Positions 1-5,913 of a stretch of DNA of 5,967 nucleotides are shown here, piece after piece. The notes below the pieces were generated by a model. It was not told the DNA's origin. It saw only the letters and a list, made by a program, of their open reading frames with translations, and did no database searches. Position 1 is the stretch's first letter, and each line of letters begins with the position of its first letter. This DNA is from Chryseosolibacter sp964393795 (GTDB lineage: Bacteria; Bacteroidota; Bacteroidia; Cytophagales; Cyclobacteriaceae). Location of the stretch: positions 1-5,967 of the forward strand of contig CAYMWA010000197.1 of assembly GCA_964393795.1 (NCBI GenBank), written 5' to 3'. Position numbers and translations under genes: made by a program.

Positions 1-365
1 CCGTCTACACGGCTGTTGAACAGCGCTTTGATATCGGTTTTTTCGCGTTCGAGGCTTTCGTTCGATTGCGTGATGATCACATTGTAGCCGGCGCTGTAGG
101 CAACGTCCTCAATACCGGCGATGACGGTCGAAAAGAAAAAGTGTACGAGTTCCGGGATGATGACACCGATGGTGTTCGTCTTGCTTTGCCGCAGGCTGAG
201 TGCGACGATGTTAGGCGTATAGTTGAGCTTTTCGGCCAGTTCGTTTACTGCCTTCTTGGTTTCGGGACTAATGTCGGGGTGGTCTTTGAGCGCGCGCGAT
301 ACGGTCGACGGCGAGATGCCAAGTTCGCGGGCGATGTCTTTGATGGTAACCTGATTGTACTTCAT
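1..365 (-). CDS. LacI-family transcriptional repressor, N-terminal part (3' end outside window)
   Basis: The reverse strand read from the ATG at 365-363 is open to the window edge, giving 121 complete codons of a protein that normally has about 330-345 residues. Residues 7-24 (IKDIARELGISPSTVSRA) are a textbook LacI-family helix-turn-helix. They are followed by the rest of the DNA-binding domain (HPDISPETKKAV, then LNYTPN) and a hinge-helix segment near residues 50-60 (NIVALSLRQS). From about residue 64 (TNTIGVIIPELVHFFFSTV) it enters the periplasmic-binding-protein-like effector domain, with a typical AGYNVIITQSNE strand. The effector-binding residues lie mostly outside the window, so the sugar cannot be inferred. 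The gene is divergent from the susC/susD pair, which suggests it controls them and probably itself. No Shine-Dalgarno sequence precedes the start, as is usual in Bacteroidota; the start is set by the canonical N-terminus. Family assignment is firm; the regulatory target is inferred. Confidence 0.95.
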   Translation of the reverse strand, partial: MKYNQVTIKDIARELGISPSTVSRALKDHPDISPETKKAVNELAEKLNYTPNIVALSLRQSKTNTIGVIIPELVHFFFSTVIAGIEDVAYSAGYNVIITQSNESLEREKTDIKALFNSRVD

Positions 366-387
366 GACTGCTATTGTGTTTGATGAT

Positions 388-404
388 GGCCGGTAAGAGC
401 GGCC
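388..404 (-). other. Small hairpin in the presumed lacI leader
   Basis: GGCCG (388-392) and CGGCC (400-404) form a perfect 5-bp GC stem with a 7-base loop, lying 23-39 bases upstream of the repressor start codon. If transcription starts near 420 it would fold in the 5' leader. It has no T-tract, so it is not a terminator. A role in translation is possible but unsupported; it may be chance in a GC-rich stretch. Confidence 0.25.
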
Positions 405-426
405 GGGAATTGTCGGTCTGGAGGCC

Positions 427-457
427 GCAATTTACGTTCTTCGCAACATCTTCGCAA
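427..457 (-). promoter_or_regulatory. Candidate promoter for the lacI-family gene
   Basis: On the minus strand TTG (457-455) is separated by 20 bases from TAAATTGC (434-427). This resembles the Bacteroidota sigma factor elements (-33 TTTG or TTG, about 19-21 bases, -7 TAnnTTTG), but the -7 box has a mismatch. The -33 trinucleotide lies inside the GCAAC half-site cluster, which would suit autorepression. This is a pattern match only. Confidence 0.22.
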
Positions 458-472
458 CTTGTTGCGCAACAA
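438..472. promoter_or_regulatory. Putative operator cluster: phased CGCAAC half-sites and a 14-bp palindrome
   Basis: CGCAAC occurs at 442-447, 453-458 and 465-470, spaced 11 and 12 bases, about one helical turn. The first two belong to an 11-base direct repeat (TCTTCGCAACA at 438-448, TCTTCGCAACT at 449-459). The third is the right arm of the perfect 14-bp palindrome TTGTTGCGCAACAA at 459-472, centred on CpG. LacI-family operators are typically palindromes of this length with a central CpG, and the site lies about 95 bases upstream of the repressor start. The palindrome and repeats are seen directly; binding by the adjacent repressor is inferred. The weaker sequence CAAACGATTG at 489-498, also centred on CpG, could be an auxiliary site. 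Confidence 0.5.
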
Positions 473-515
473 TTATCCACAATCACCGCAAACGATTGAA
501 CTTGGCTATTCGTCC

Positions 516-551
516 CAATTGTCAACTGCCAACTATCAATTGTCAACTTTT
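516..551. repeat. Two CAATTGTCAACT words
   Basis: CAATTGTCAACTGCCAA (516-532) is followed after four bases by CAATTGTCAACTTTT (537-551). These are the first members of the ATTGTCAACTGCC word family that dominates the intergenic region. The second abuts a hairpin, GCGCAT (554-559) with ATGCGC (565-570) around TGGCC. Confidence 0.7.
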
Positions 552-613
552 TTGCGCATTGGCCATGCGCGAACGGACAAGGGACCGGCTAATCCTCGGT
601 GTACAGTTCCCCG

Positions 614-658
614 ATTGTCAACTGCCCAAATTGTCAACTGCCCAATTGTCAACTGCCA
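614..658. repeat. Three tandem ATTGTCAACTGCC units
   Basis: ATTGTCAACTGCC occurs three times without mismatch, starting at 614, 630 and 645, with one to three linking bases of A and C. The period is 15-16 bases. The block separates the two full copies of the larger repeat. Exact tandem short units can gain or lose copies by slippage. Confidence 0.85.
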
Positions 659-783
659 ATTTGAGCGTCAGCCTTGCGCGAGGGACAAGCGGACCGGTAC
701 TGCCCGGTGTACACTTCCCTATTGCTGATTGCCAATTTTGAATTACTGGACGCATCTTTTGGTGTACACCTCCACCCATTGTC

Positions 784-810
784 AATTGCCAATTGCCAAA
801 TTGCCAATTG
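784..810. repeat. CAATTGCC-type short tandem run
   Basis: This is a run of (A)ATTGCC words: starting from CAATTG at 784, the word AATTGCC recurs about every 7-8 bases and ends in CAATTG at 805-810. It is a variant of the ATTGTCAACTGCC word with TCAACT reduced, preceded by ATTGTCAATTGCC at 778-790. CAATTG is itself palindromic, so the run could pair with the similar words upstream. Confidence 0.7.
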
Positions 811-865
811 AGCGCCGGCACGCGCGGGGACCCATCGGCGTCTACCGGCTGCGTTACCCATTGCG

Positions 866-876
866 GCAACGGTTGC
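866..876. promoter_or_regulatory. Candidate operator GCAACGGTTGC upstream of susC
   Basis: GCAAC (866-870) and GTTGC (872-876) form a perfect inverted repeat around a single G, using the same half-sites as the cluster next to the lacI gene. It lies 60 bases upstream of the candidate susC -7 element and about 120 upstream of the start codon. The centre is one base rather than CpG, so the spacing differs from the 14-bp palindrome. It also sits at the decayed end of the repeat array, so it could be repeat debris. Confidence 0.35.
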
Positions 877-912
877 GGGTACGTGTGCGGACAAATTTTT
901 TCGACTAATGTG

Positions 913-944
913 CTGGAAGTCAGGGAGCATTTTTCTACCTTTTG
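913..944 (+). promoter_or_regulatory. Candidate susC/susD promoter (CTG-N20-TACCTTTTG)
   Basis: TACCTTTTG (936-944) matches the Bacteroidota -7 element TAnnTTTG with one extra T. Twenty bases upstream is CTG (913-915), a one-mismatch version of the -33 TTG. The -7 box ends 51 bases before the susC ATG. The same nine bases with a TTG at the same distance precede the lipoprotein gene at the right end, which is the main reason to report it. Confidence 0.4.
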
Positions 945-995
945 GGATGAATTCACGAACTTCAAGATTCTTCCATTAACCTAAACTCAACCCAT

Positions 996-3900
996 ATGAT
1001 TAAACTTTACTTTTCTAAAGGCGGGTTTCTAACGGTTATCCTACTGCTCGTGGGCACCTTTGCGTGGTCANNNNNNNNNNTAACCGGAAAAGTAACCTCG
1101 GCGGACGACGGCGTCGGTATTCCGGGCGTGAACATCGTGCTGAAAGGAACTAACATGGGAACATCGACAGATGTTGATGGCAATTACTCCATCAACGTGG
1201 AAGACGACGCGACGCTGGTATTTTCATTTGTCGGATTTGCCACACAAGAGATTGTCGTCGGAGGTCGATCAACGATTAACGTTACCCTGGAACCGGATGT
1301 CACTGCACTTTCGGAAGTGGTGGTTATCGGGTACGGCGAGGTCACCCAGCGAGACGCCACGGGAGCCGTTACATCCGTGCAATCGGAAGACTTTAACAAC
1401 GGGGTAATATCTTCACCGGAGCAGTTGATCCAGGGAAAGACTGCGGGTGTTCAAATCACCTCAGCTACAGGCAATCCGGGTGCTGGTGTCCAGTTAAGAA
1501 TTCGCGGGACCACTTCCATACGATCGAACAACAACCCTCTTTTCGTAGTTGACGGGGTCCCACTGAGTGGCGGTACTCAGCCGGCCTCAGCAGACGTCGG
1601 ATACGGAACGATTGCCGACACGAACCCATTGAACTTTCTGAATCCCTCAGACATTGAGAGCATCAGTATTTTGAAAGATGCCTCTGCGACAGCCATTTAT
1701 GGATCGCGCGGCGCCAACGGTGTAGTGATTATCACGACAAAGAGTGGAAGGGGGAGCCAAGGCACGTTCGAGTTTGCCTCCAACGTGAGTGTGGCCTCAC
1801 CGGCAAACAAATACGACCTTCTCGACAGGGAAGCATTTCTTGATGCTGTGGAACAATATGGTGGAGACAGGTCCGCACGGGATGCGGGCGCGGATACGGA
1901 TTGGCAGGATTTTGTGACAAGAACCTCCGTTTCCCACAAGCAGAATCTCTCTTACTCCAGAGGCTTTCCAACGGCCTCTATACGCGCTTCATTGGGGTAT
2001 GAAAATCAGCAAGGTATTCTTGAGCATTCCTACATGAAGAGACTGACCGGTCGAATCAATGCGAAGAAGTCGTTTATGGATGACAAGCTTAATATTGATT
2101 TGGCGACAACCTACTCGAATCTTAACAGAGAGGACCCTCCGATTAGTGGCAATTCCGGCTTTGAAGGTGACCTGTTGGGTGCTGCCTATTCGGCAAACCC
2201 GACATGGCCGACCGATCCCGATTTTAATACCGGTACTTTGCGAAGTCCGGCAAATATGCTTGAGTATTATCAAAGCGAAGGGGCGACAGACAGGCTACTC
2301 GCGAATCTTTCAGCAGCCTATAAGCTTAACAGCACCCTAACGGCGAAGGCAACGTACGGCTTGGATTTGTCTGTTGGAGAACGGGTAACGTTGCTCTCGG
2401 GAGATGTACTTAACGGCGGCGACCAAGTGCGTGGGTACGGACAAGGGCAATTGAATGAGAACCGCACGACGAGCAATTTGCTCGAGCTGACGTTGAATCA
2501 TCACAAGACTTCCGGAAACGTTACGATGGACATTGTATTAGGATATTCAGTGCAAAGTTTCCGCGATAAGTATTTCTGGGCGACTGGCAGGGGATTTCCA
2601 GACTATTCCAGTTTCGGCGCCATGGAGTCCGATCTCCGAGACTCGTATGAGGCAGCAAACGCCGCTGCAAGTGGCGTATACCCCGATTATAACAACTGGG
2701 GTGTGGCAGACAAGGTGATTGTGGATGGTGACCCAACGTCAACCGGATTCGTAAACGGTATCAGCTTTGGCGAAGGAGTGCTTGAACGATCGTTTTTTTC
2801 AAGACCTTCCGGAGTTACAACGGAGGCACTGGCGGCCAATTTTTTTGATCACACTGACTATTTGCAGTCCTATTTTGGCCGGGGTAATTTCACATTTAAT
2901 GAGAAGTTCCTGGTTACCGCAACGTTGCGCGTGGATGGTTCTTCCAAATTCGGAAGTGACAACCGGTATGGCTTTTTCCCTTCAGGCGCCGTTGCCTGGA
3001 GAATGGATCAGGAAGATTTCATACCTGACGCCTTCAGCACCTTTAAACTCCGGCTGGGATATGGTGTGGTTGGAAACCAGGACGGCTTGAGCTATGGAGA
3101 TTATATAAGAAGGGAGAGATTCCAGGACGCAAGTGTGAATTCCAATCGCGAGATTGTCCTGCCAGGTACAGAAGCGCTTGGTGATCCTAATCCCGGATTG
3201 AGGTGGGAGTCAACGGCGCAAACCAGTGTCGGTATTGACTTTGGCATATTGGGCGACAGATTCAGCGGTGCGGTGGATTACTATGTTAAAAACACAACCG
3301 ATCTGCTGTTGCGACGCGACGCTTCGCAACCTGCCTTAAGAGTTCGTATATTTGACAATCTCGATGCCACTGTAGTGAATAAAGGCTGGGAACTGTCCCT
3401 TTCTTATGCTGCAGTTCAGACAAGAGATGGTGCGTTCAATATTAGCGGAAACGTTGCCCATAACACGAACGAACTGCAAGACTTCACGGGACTTCTCAAT
3501 GCGGGCACCATTTACGGACAAGGGCTCACTGGTGCTTATGCACAGCGTTTAGCAGGTGGGCATCCTTTGTTTTCTTACCATTTACGGGAGTTCCAAGGGT
3601 TCGACGAAAACGGGCAGCCGATTGGTGATGAACAGGTATTCGTCGGGAAATCGGCGCTCCCTACCTGGAATGGCGGACTTTCATTAGATGCGAGATATAA
3701 GGGATTCGATCTTGCGATGTATTTCTCCGGTCAATTCGGACATTACATTTACAACAATACCCGTAACGCCTTCTTTACGGCAGGCTCCATTAACAACGCC
3801 CGGAATGTGACAACGGATGTGCCTTCCAGTCCGGAATCCGGCGCGGCCGAAGCATCGGTATCTACCAGATTCCTGGAAAAAGGGGATTACGTCAGGATGC

Positions 3901-4139
3901 AAACACTAACACTAGGTTATACCGTGCCAATGACCGAAGGGGGGGCATTAAAAAACCTGCGTGTATACTTTAATGCTCAGAACCTCTTTGTCCTGACAGA
4001 CTACACGGGCCTTGATCCGGAAGTCAGTACAAGCCCTGCCAACAATGGCTTGTTGAATGATTTGCCAACAGCTGGAATTGACTATGGAGCTTATCCGCGA
4101 CCGCGTACGTTCACACTCGGTTTAAATGTTGCCTTCTAA
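996..4139 (+). CDS. SusC/RagA-family TonB-dependent outer-membrane transporter
   Basis: The 1047-residue protein forms the TonB-powered barrel of a SusC/SusD importer in the outer membrane. Residues 1-25 are a signal peptide (K3, K8, then FLTVILLLVGTFAWS). Residues 29-100 form the carboxypeptidase-regulatory-like domain (TGKVTSADDGVGIPGVNIVLK, split here at the assembly gap; ending INVTLEP). EVVVIGYG at 107-114 is the family's Ton-box-like segment. The plug domain runs to about 250, with LRIRGTTSIRSNNNPLFVVD near 168-186 and the SusC signature DASATAIYGSRGANGVV at 228-244. The rest is the beta-barrel, ending PRPRTFTLGLNVAF with the terminal Phe used for outer-membrane insertion. Length is typical. 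No STN domain precedes the regulatory-like domain, so anti-sigma signalling is unlikely. The ATG at 996 is chosen because the signal peptide follows at once; no Shine-Dalgarno is present. Ten N at codons 26-29 keep the frame. Substrate unknown, a glycan most likely from the LacI neighbour. Confidence 0.97.
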   Translation: MIKLYFSKGGFLTVILLLVGTFAWSXXXXTGKVTSADDGVGIPGVNIVLKGTNMGTSTDVDGNYSINVEDDATLVFSFVGFATQEIVVGGRSTINVTLEPDVTALSEVVVIGYGEVTQRDATGAVTSVQSEDFNNGVISSPEQLIQGKTAGVQITSATGNPGAGVQLRIRGTTSIRSNNNPLFVVDGVPLSGGTQPASADVGYGTIADTNPLNFLNPSDIESISILKDASATAIYGSRGANGVVIITTKSGRGSQGTFEFASNVSVASPANKYDLLDREAFLDAVEQYGGDRSARDAGADTDWQDFVTRTSVSHKQNLSYSRGFPTASIRASLGYENQQGILEHSYMKRLTGRINAKKSFMDDKLNIDLATTYSNLNREDPPISGNSGFEGDLLGAAYSANPTWPTDPDFNTGTLRSPANMLEYYQSEGATDRLLANLSAAYKLNSTLTAKATYGLDLSVGERVTLLSGDVLNGGDQVRGYGQGQLNENRTTSNLLELTLNHHKTSGNVTMDIVLGYSVQSFRDKYFWATGRGFPDYSSFGAMESDLRDSYEAANAAASGVYPDYNNWGVADKVIVDGDPTSTGFVNGISFGEGVLERSFFSRPSGVTTEALAANFFDHTDYLQSYFGRGNFTFNEKFLVTATLRVDGSSKFGSDNRYGFFPSGAVAWRMDQEDFIPDAFSTFKLRLGYGVVGNQDGLSYGDYIRRERFQDASVNSNREIVLPGTEALGDPNPGLRWESTAQTSVGIDFGILGDRFSGAVDYYVKNTTDLLLRRDASQPALRVRIFDNLDATVVNKGWELSLSYAAVQTRDGAFNISGNVAHNTNELQDFTGLLNAGTIYGQGLTGAYAQRLAGGHPLFSYHLREFQGFDENGQPIGDEQVFVGKSALPTWNGGLSLDARYKGFDLAMYFSGQFGHYIYNNTRNAFFTAGSINNARNVTTDVPSSPESGAAEASVSTRFLEKGDYVRMQTLTLGYTVPMTEGGALKNLRVYFNAQNLFVLTDYTGLDPEVSTSPANNGLLNDLPTAGIDYGAYPRPRTFTLGLNVAF
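1071..1080. other. Assembly gap (10 N) inside the susC coding region
   Basis: Ten undetermined bases follow codon 25 and cover codons 26-28 plus the first base of codon 29. Signal peptide and mature domain lie in the same frame on either side, so a true length of 10, or 10 plus or minus a multiple of three, is coherent. Codon 29 reads NTA and can only be Ile, Leu or Val; Val is usual before TGKV in this family. The gap hides the signal-peptidase site. Confidence 0.97.
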
Positions 4140-4142
4140 TCG

Positions 4143-4181
4143 AAAGTTTTATTCTTAATGAAAATAGAAATGATAAACTTT
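4143..4181 (+). other. A/T-rich inverted repeat spanning the susD start
   Basis: AAAGTTT (4143-4149) and AAACTTT (4175-4181) are exact complements separated by 25 bases. Both possible susD start codons (4158 and 4170) lie in the loop. Each arm holds one G-C pair, so the structure would be weak, and such words arise easily by chance in A/T-rich junctions. Confidence 0.2.
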
Positions 4182-5735
4182 AAAAAAATAAATAGCAGGC
4201 TGAGTATTCCAGTTGTTGTCCTTGGGCTCCTTGCGGGTGCCTGCAATTTGGACATTGACGAAACTGACTCATTGATTACCGAGGGGCCATCTTCGGTCTT
4301 TAATGGTGTTGAGAACCCGGCCGGATCCATTGATGCACTCTACAACGATATTTCAGGCCAGATTGCCACGCAGGAAAATCAGTATGCCTTGATGGAAGTT
4401 ACAACGGATGAGCAGGTGGTGCCGACACGCGGTACTGACTGGGGGGATAACGGCGTTTGGCGAACTTTGCATACCCACACATGGGGACCGACACACCAGT
4501 TCATCATCAACACCTGGAACGACAAGAACGGTGCTGTGTTAAGAGCGACGCAGGTGATCGATCCGCTGAGTAAGGCAACACCTGAACAGATAGCGCATGC
4601 CAAGTTTATACGTGCCTACAACATGTGGCAGGTACTGGATTTCTTTGGTCAGGTGCCCTTCAGAAATGCGACGGATGGGCCTGACGTTATTCCCGAAGTG
4701 ATGAGCCGTACGGAAGCATATAACATGGTGGTGCAGGATCTAAACGATGCCATAGAAGGGCTGCCCGCCAGCAATCCTATTTCCGACAACAAAACCCGTG
4801 CAGTGAGAGCGACCGCAAATTTTTTGCTGGCCCGCGTGAAGCTGAATGCCATCGTGTACAACGGCTCATATGGTCCCAACGATTTGCAGGACGTCATCAA
4901 TGCGGTTGATGCCATAGAGGCCGATGGCTATGCGTTGGAGCCCGACTACTTCGACATCTTTGTGGGCCCCAAATTTACAAATCGCGATGTCATCTGGAAT
5001 GTATCAGCTGACGTAGGAACAAAAATGTGGAACTCCCTCCATTACAACCAGGGAGAGTCTGAGAACGAAGGCGGTGGATGGAACGGCTTTACTACATTGG
5101 CGGAGTTCTACGACAAATTTGAAGGTCCCGCCGATGATAATTCAATCGGAAGTGGTCAGGAGGAAAGGCGGGGTTACACCCAGACGCTTGCCTCGACCAA
5201 TGCGGAGAATGAAGGATTCGGCTACGGCTTCCAGTTTGGCCAGATGTACGGATGGCGCGACGGCAAAGCGGTGCCGCTGGAAACCAGAACGGGTGCCCCG
5301 TTGATTTTCACTAAAGACCTGCCCGGCCTTATTGGTAACAATGAAGTGACCGGCATCAGATTGTTGAAATATTCTCCGGCAAACGGCTCCTTTACATCGG
5401 GAACGGTTCTGTTCCGGTTTGCTGACGCCCACCTCATGCGGGCAGAGGCCATGTTGAGAAGCGGTACCGGTGACGCGTTGGCGGAAGTAAATGAACTCAG
5501 GGCAATGAGAGAAAATACACCGCCGCTGACAACTTTGACTGAACAAGACTTGATTGACGAACGGGGCCGGGAGTTGTATCTCGAGTACATCCGCCGAACA
5601 GATCTTGTTCGCTTTGGCCAGTTTAAGGACGCGTGGGAATTCAAGCCTGCTGGTGACGGACACACTGATCTTTTTCCGATCCCCGCCAGTGCGATTCTGT
5701 CAAACCCGAACCTGGTGCAAAATCCGGGATACTAA
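4158..5735 (+). CDS. SusD/RagB-family nutrient-binding surface lipoprotein
   Basis: This 525-residue protein is the substrate-capturing lid that sits on the SusC barrel at the cell surface. An N-terminal signal (K9, K10, R14, then LSIPVVVLGLLAGA) leads to Cys29. The lipobox LAGAC has Ala instead of the common Leu at -3. CNLDIDETD after the cysteine is acid-rich, as expected for surface-exported Bacteroidota lipoproteins. The N-terminal alpha-helical part contains VVPTRGTDWGDNGVW near residue 90. The C-terminal SusD/RagB domain shows FRFADAHLMRAEAMLRSG near 417-434, ERGRELYLEYIRRTDLVRFG near 468-487, and FPIPASAILSNPNLVQNPGY at the end. It lies 18 bases after susC on the same strand with no terminator between, so they are co-transcribed. 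Start 4158 is taken; ATG at 4170 would give MINFKKINSRLS, a cleaner basic n-region, and is a real alternative. The ligand is unknown. Confidence 0.96.
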   Translation: MKIEMINFKKINSRLSIPVVVLGLLAGACNLDIDETDSLITEGPSSVFNGVENPAGSIDALYNDISGQIATQENQYALMEVTTDEQVVPTRGTDWGDNGVWRTLHTHTWGPTHQFIINTWNDKNGAVLRATQVIDPLSKATPEQIAHAKFIRAYNMWQVLDFFGQVPFRNATDGPDVIPEVMSRTEAYNMVVQDLNDAIEGLPASNPISDNKTRAVRATANFLLARVKLNAIVYNGSYGPNDLQDVINAVDAIEADGYALEPDYFDIFVGPKFTNRDVIWNVSADVGTKMWNSLHYNQGESENEGGGWNGFTTLAEFYDKFEGPADDNSIGSGQEERRGYTQTLASTNAENEGFGYGFQFGQMYGWRDGKAVPLETRTGAPLIFTKDLPGLIGNNEVTGIRLLKYSPANGSFTSGTVLFRFADAHLMRAEAMLRSGTGDALAEVNELRAMRENTPPLTTLTEQDLIDERGRELYLEYIRRTDLVRFGQFKDAWEFKPAGDGHTDLFPIPASAILSNPNLVQNPGY

Positions 5736-5747
5736 TTGTGGCAGGTC

Positions 5748-5782
5748 AAAAAAACAGAGAGGGCGTAATGCCCTCTTTTTTT
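5748..5782 (+). terminator. Intrinsic terminator of the susC/susD operon
   Basis: AGAGGGC (5758-5764) pairs perfectly with GCCCTCT (5770-5776) around a 5-base loop (GTAAT), and T runs from 5776 to 5782. It starts 12 bases after the susD stop codon. A run of seven A at 5748-5754 lies on the other side of the stem, so it could also work on the opposite strand. Confidence 0.9.
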
Positions 5783-5837
5783 GTGTCTCTGCGTAACATT
5801 CAAATCAAATCCGTTGCGACATTTTGGGCCTGGTACC

Positions 5838-5869
5838 TTGGAGATGTTTATCTTTGAGATTACCTTTTG
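5838..5869 (+). promoter_or_regulatory. Candidate promoter for the right-edge lipoprotein gene (TTG-N20-TACCTTTTG)
   Basis: TTG (5838-5840), 20 bases, then TACCTTTTG (5861-5869), ending 44 bases before the ATG at 5914. Spacing and box fit the Bacteroidota -33/-7 promoter with one additional T. The -7 nonamer is identical to that before susC. A GTTGCG half-site lies upstream at 5813-5818. Since a terminator precedes it, this gene needs its own promoter. Confidence 0.45.
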
Positions 5870-5913
5870 AGGGCCATGGCGACAGGCCATTCAACTTGTC
5901 AATCTACGAGCAA

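Larger units (their letters stand above)
516..875. repeat. Degenerate composite repeat array (unit about 107 bp) in the intergenic region
   Basis: Two recognisable copies start with CAATTGTCAACT at 537 and 643 and stay in register at offsets of 106-109 bases. Each has a TTG(C/A)GC-rich block (552-572, 661-681), then GGACAAG.GGACCGG, then GGTGTACA.TTCCC, then ATTG. A partial copy (about 747-807) has only the second half: GGAC, GGTGTACACC at 761-770, then ATTGTCAATTGCC. A fourth, decayed copy begins TTGAGCG at 808 and keeps GCGCG.GGAC. In copies one and two the same small stem can form: ACCGG/TCGGT (584-588/596-600, one G-T pair) and ACCGG/CCGGT (693-697/704-708). ATTG words link the blocks. 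Reading frames through the array encode only repetitive peptides, so it is probably non-coding. It could be a decayed intergenic repeat family, a transposition remnant or a regulatory array; I do not recognise the family with certainty. Confidence 0.65.

Noticed and set aside
66..383. 105-codon plus-strand open frame opposite the lacI gene
   Set aside because: The opposite strand encodes an unmistakable LacI helix-turn-helix over the same bases, and this frame shows no protein-like features.
614..658. TTGACA-like -35 boxes on the minus strand (the reverse complement of the repeat reads GGCAGTTGACAAT)
   Set aside because: They are a by-product of the repeat word, lack a matching TATAAT at the right distance, and sigma70-type -35 boxes are not the normal promoter signal in Bacteroidota.
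516..875. CRISPR array
   Set aside because: The short repeats are separated by at most a few bases and the longer units are themselves similar to each other. There are no unique spacers of uniform length and no cas genes.
459..984. Overlapping open frames of 63-115 codons on both strands across the intergenic region
   Set aside because: Their translations are repetitive echoes of the ATTGTCAACTGCC words (QLSTANYQLST, NCQLPTINCQL, NWQFGNWQL) in several frames at once. None shows a domain, a signal peptide or a credible start context.
793..984. 63-codon Cys-containing open frame just before susC (plus strand)
   Set aside because: It starts inside the repeat array, its first part is repeat-derived, and it covers the candidate promoter and operator. 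Nothing supports translation.
5142..5665. Long open frames of 173 and 147 codons on the minus strand within susD
   Set aside because: They are antisense shadows of a strongly conserved SusD C-terminal domain; the translations show no recognisable domain.
5783..5913. Possible small gene or RNA between the terminator and the right-edge lipoprotein
   Set aside because: Apart from the promoter-like element and one GTTGCG half-site I see no coding frame with a signal, no tRNA-like fold and no further terminator.
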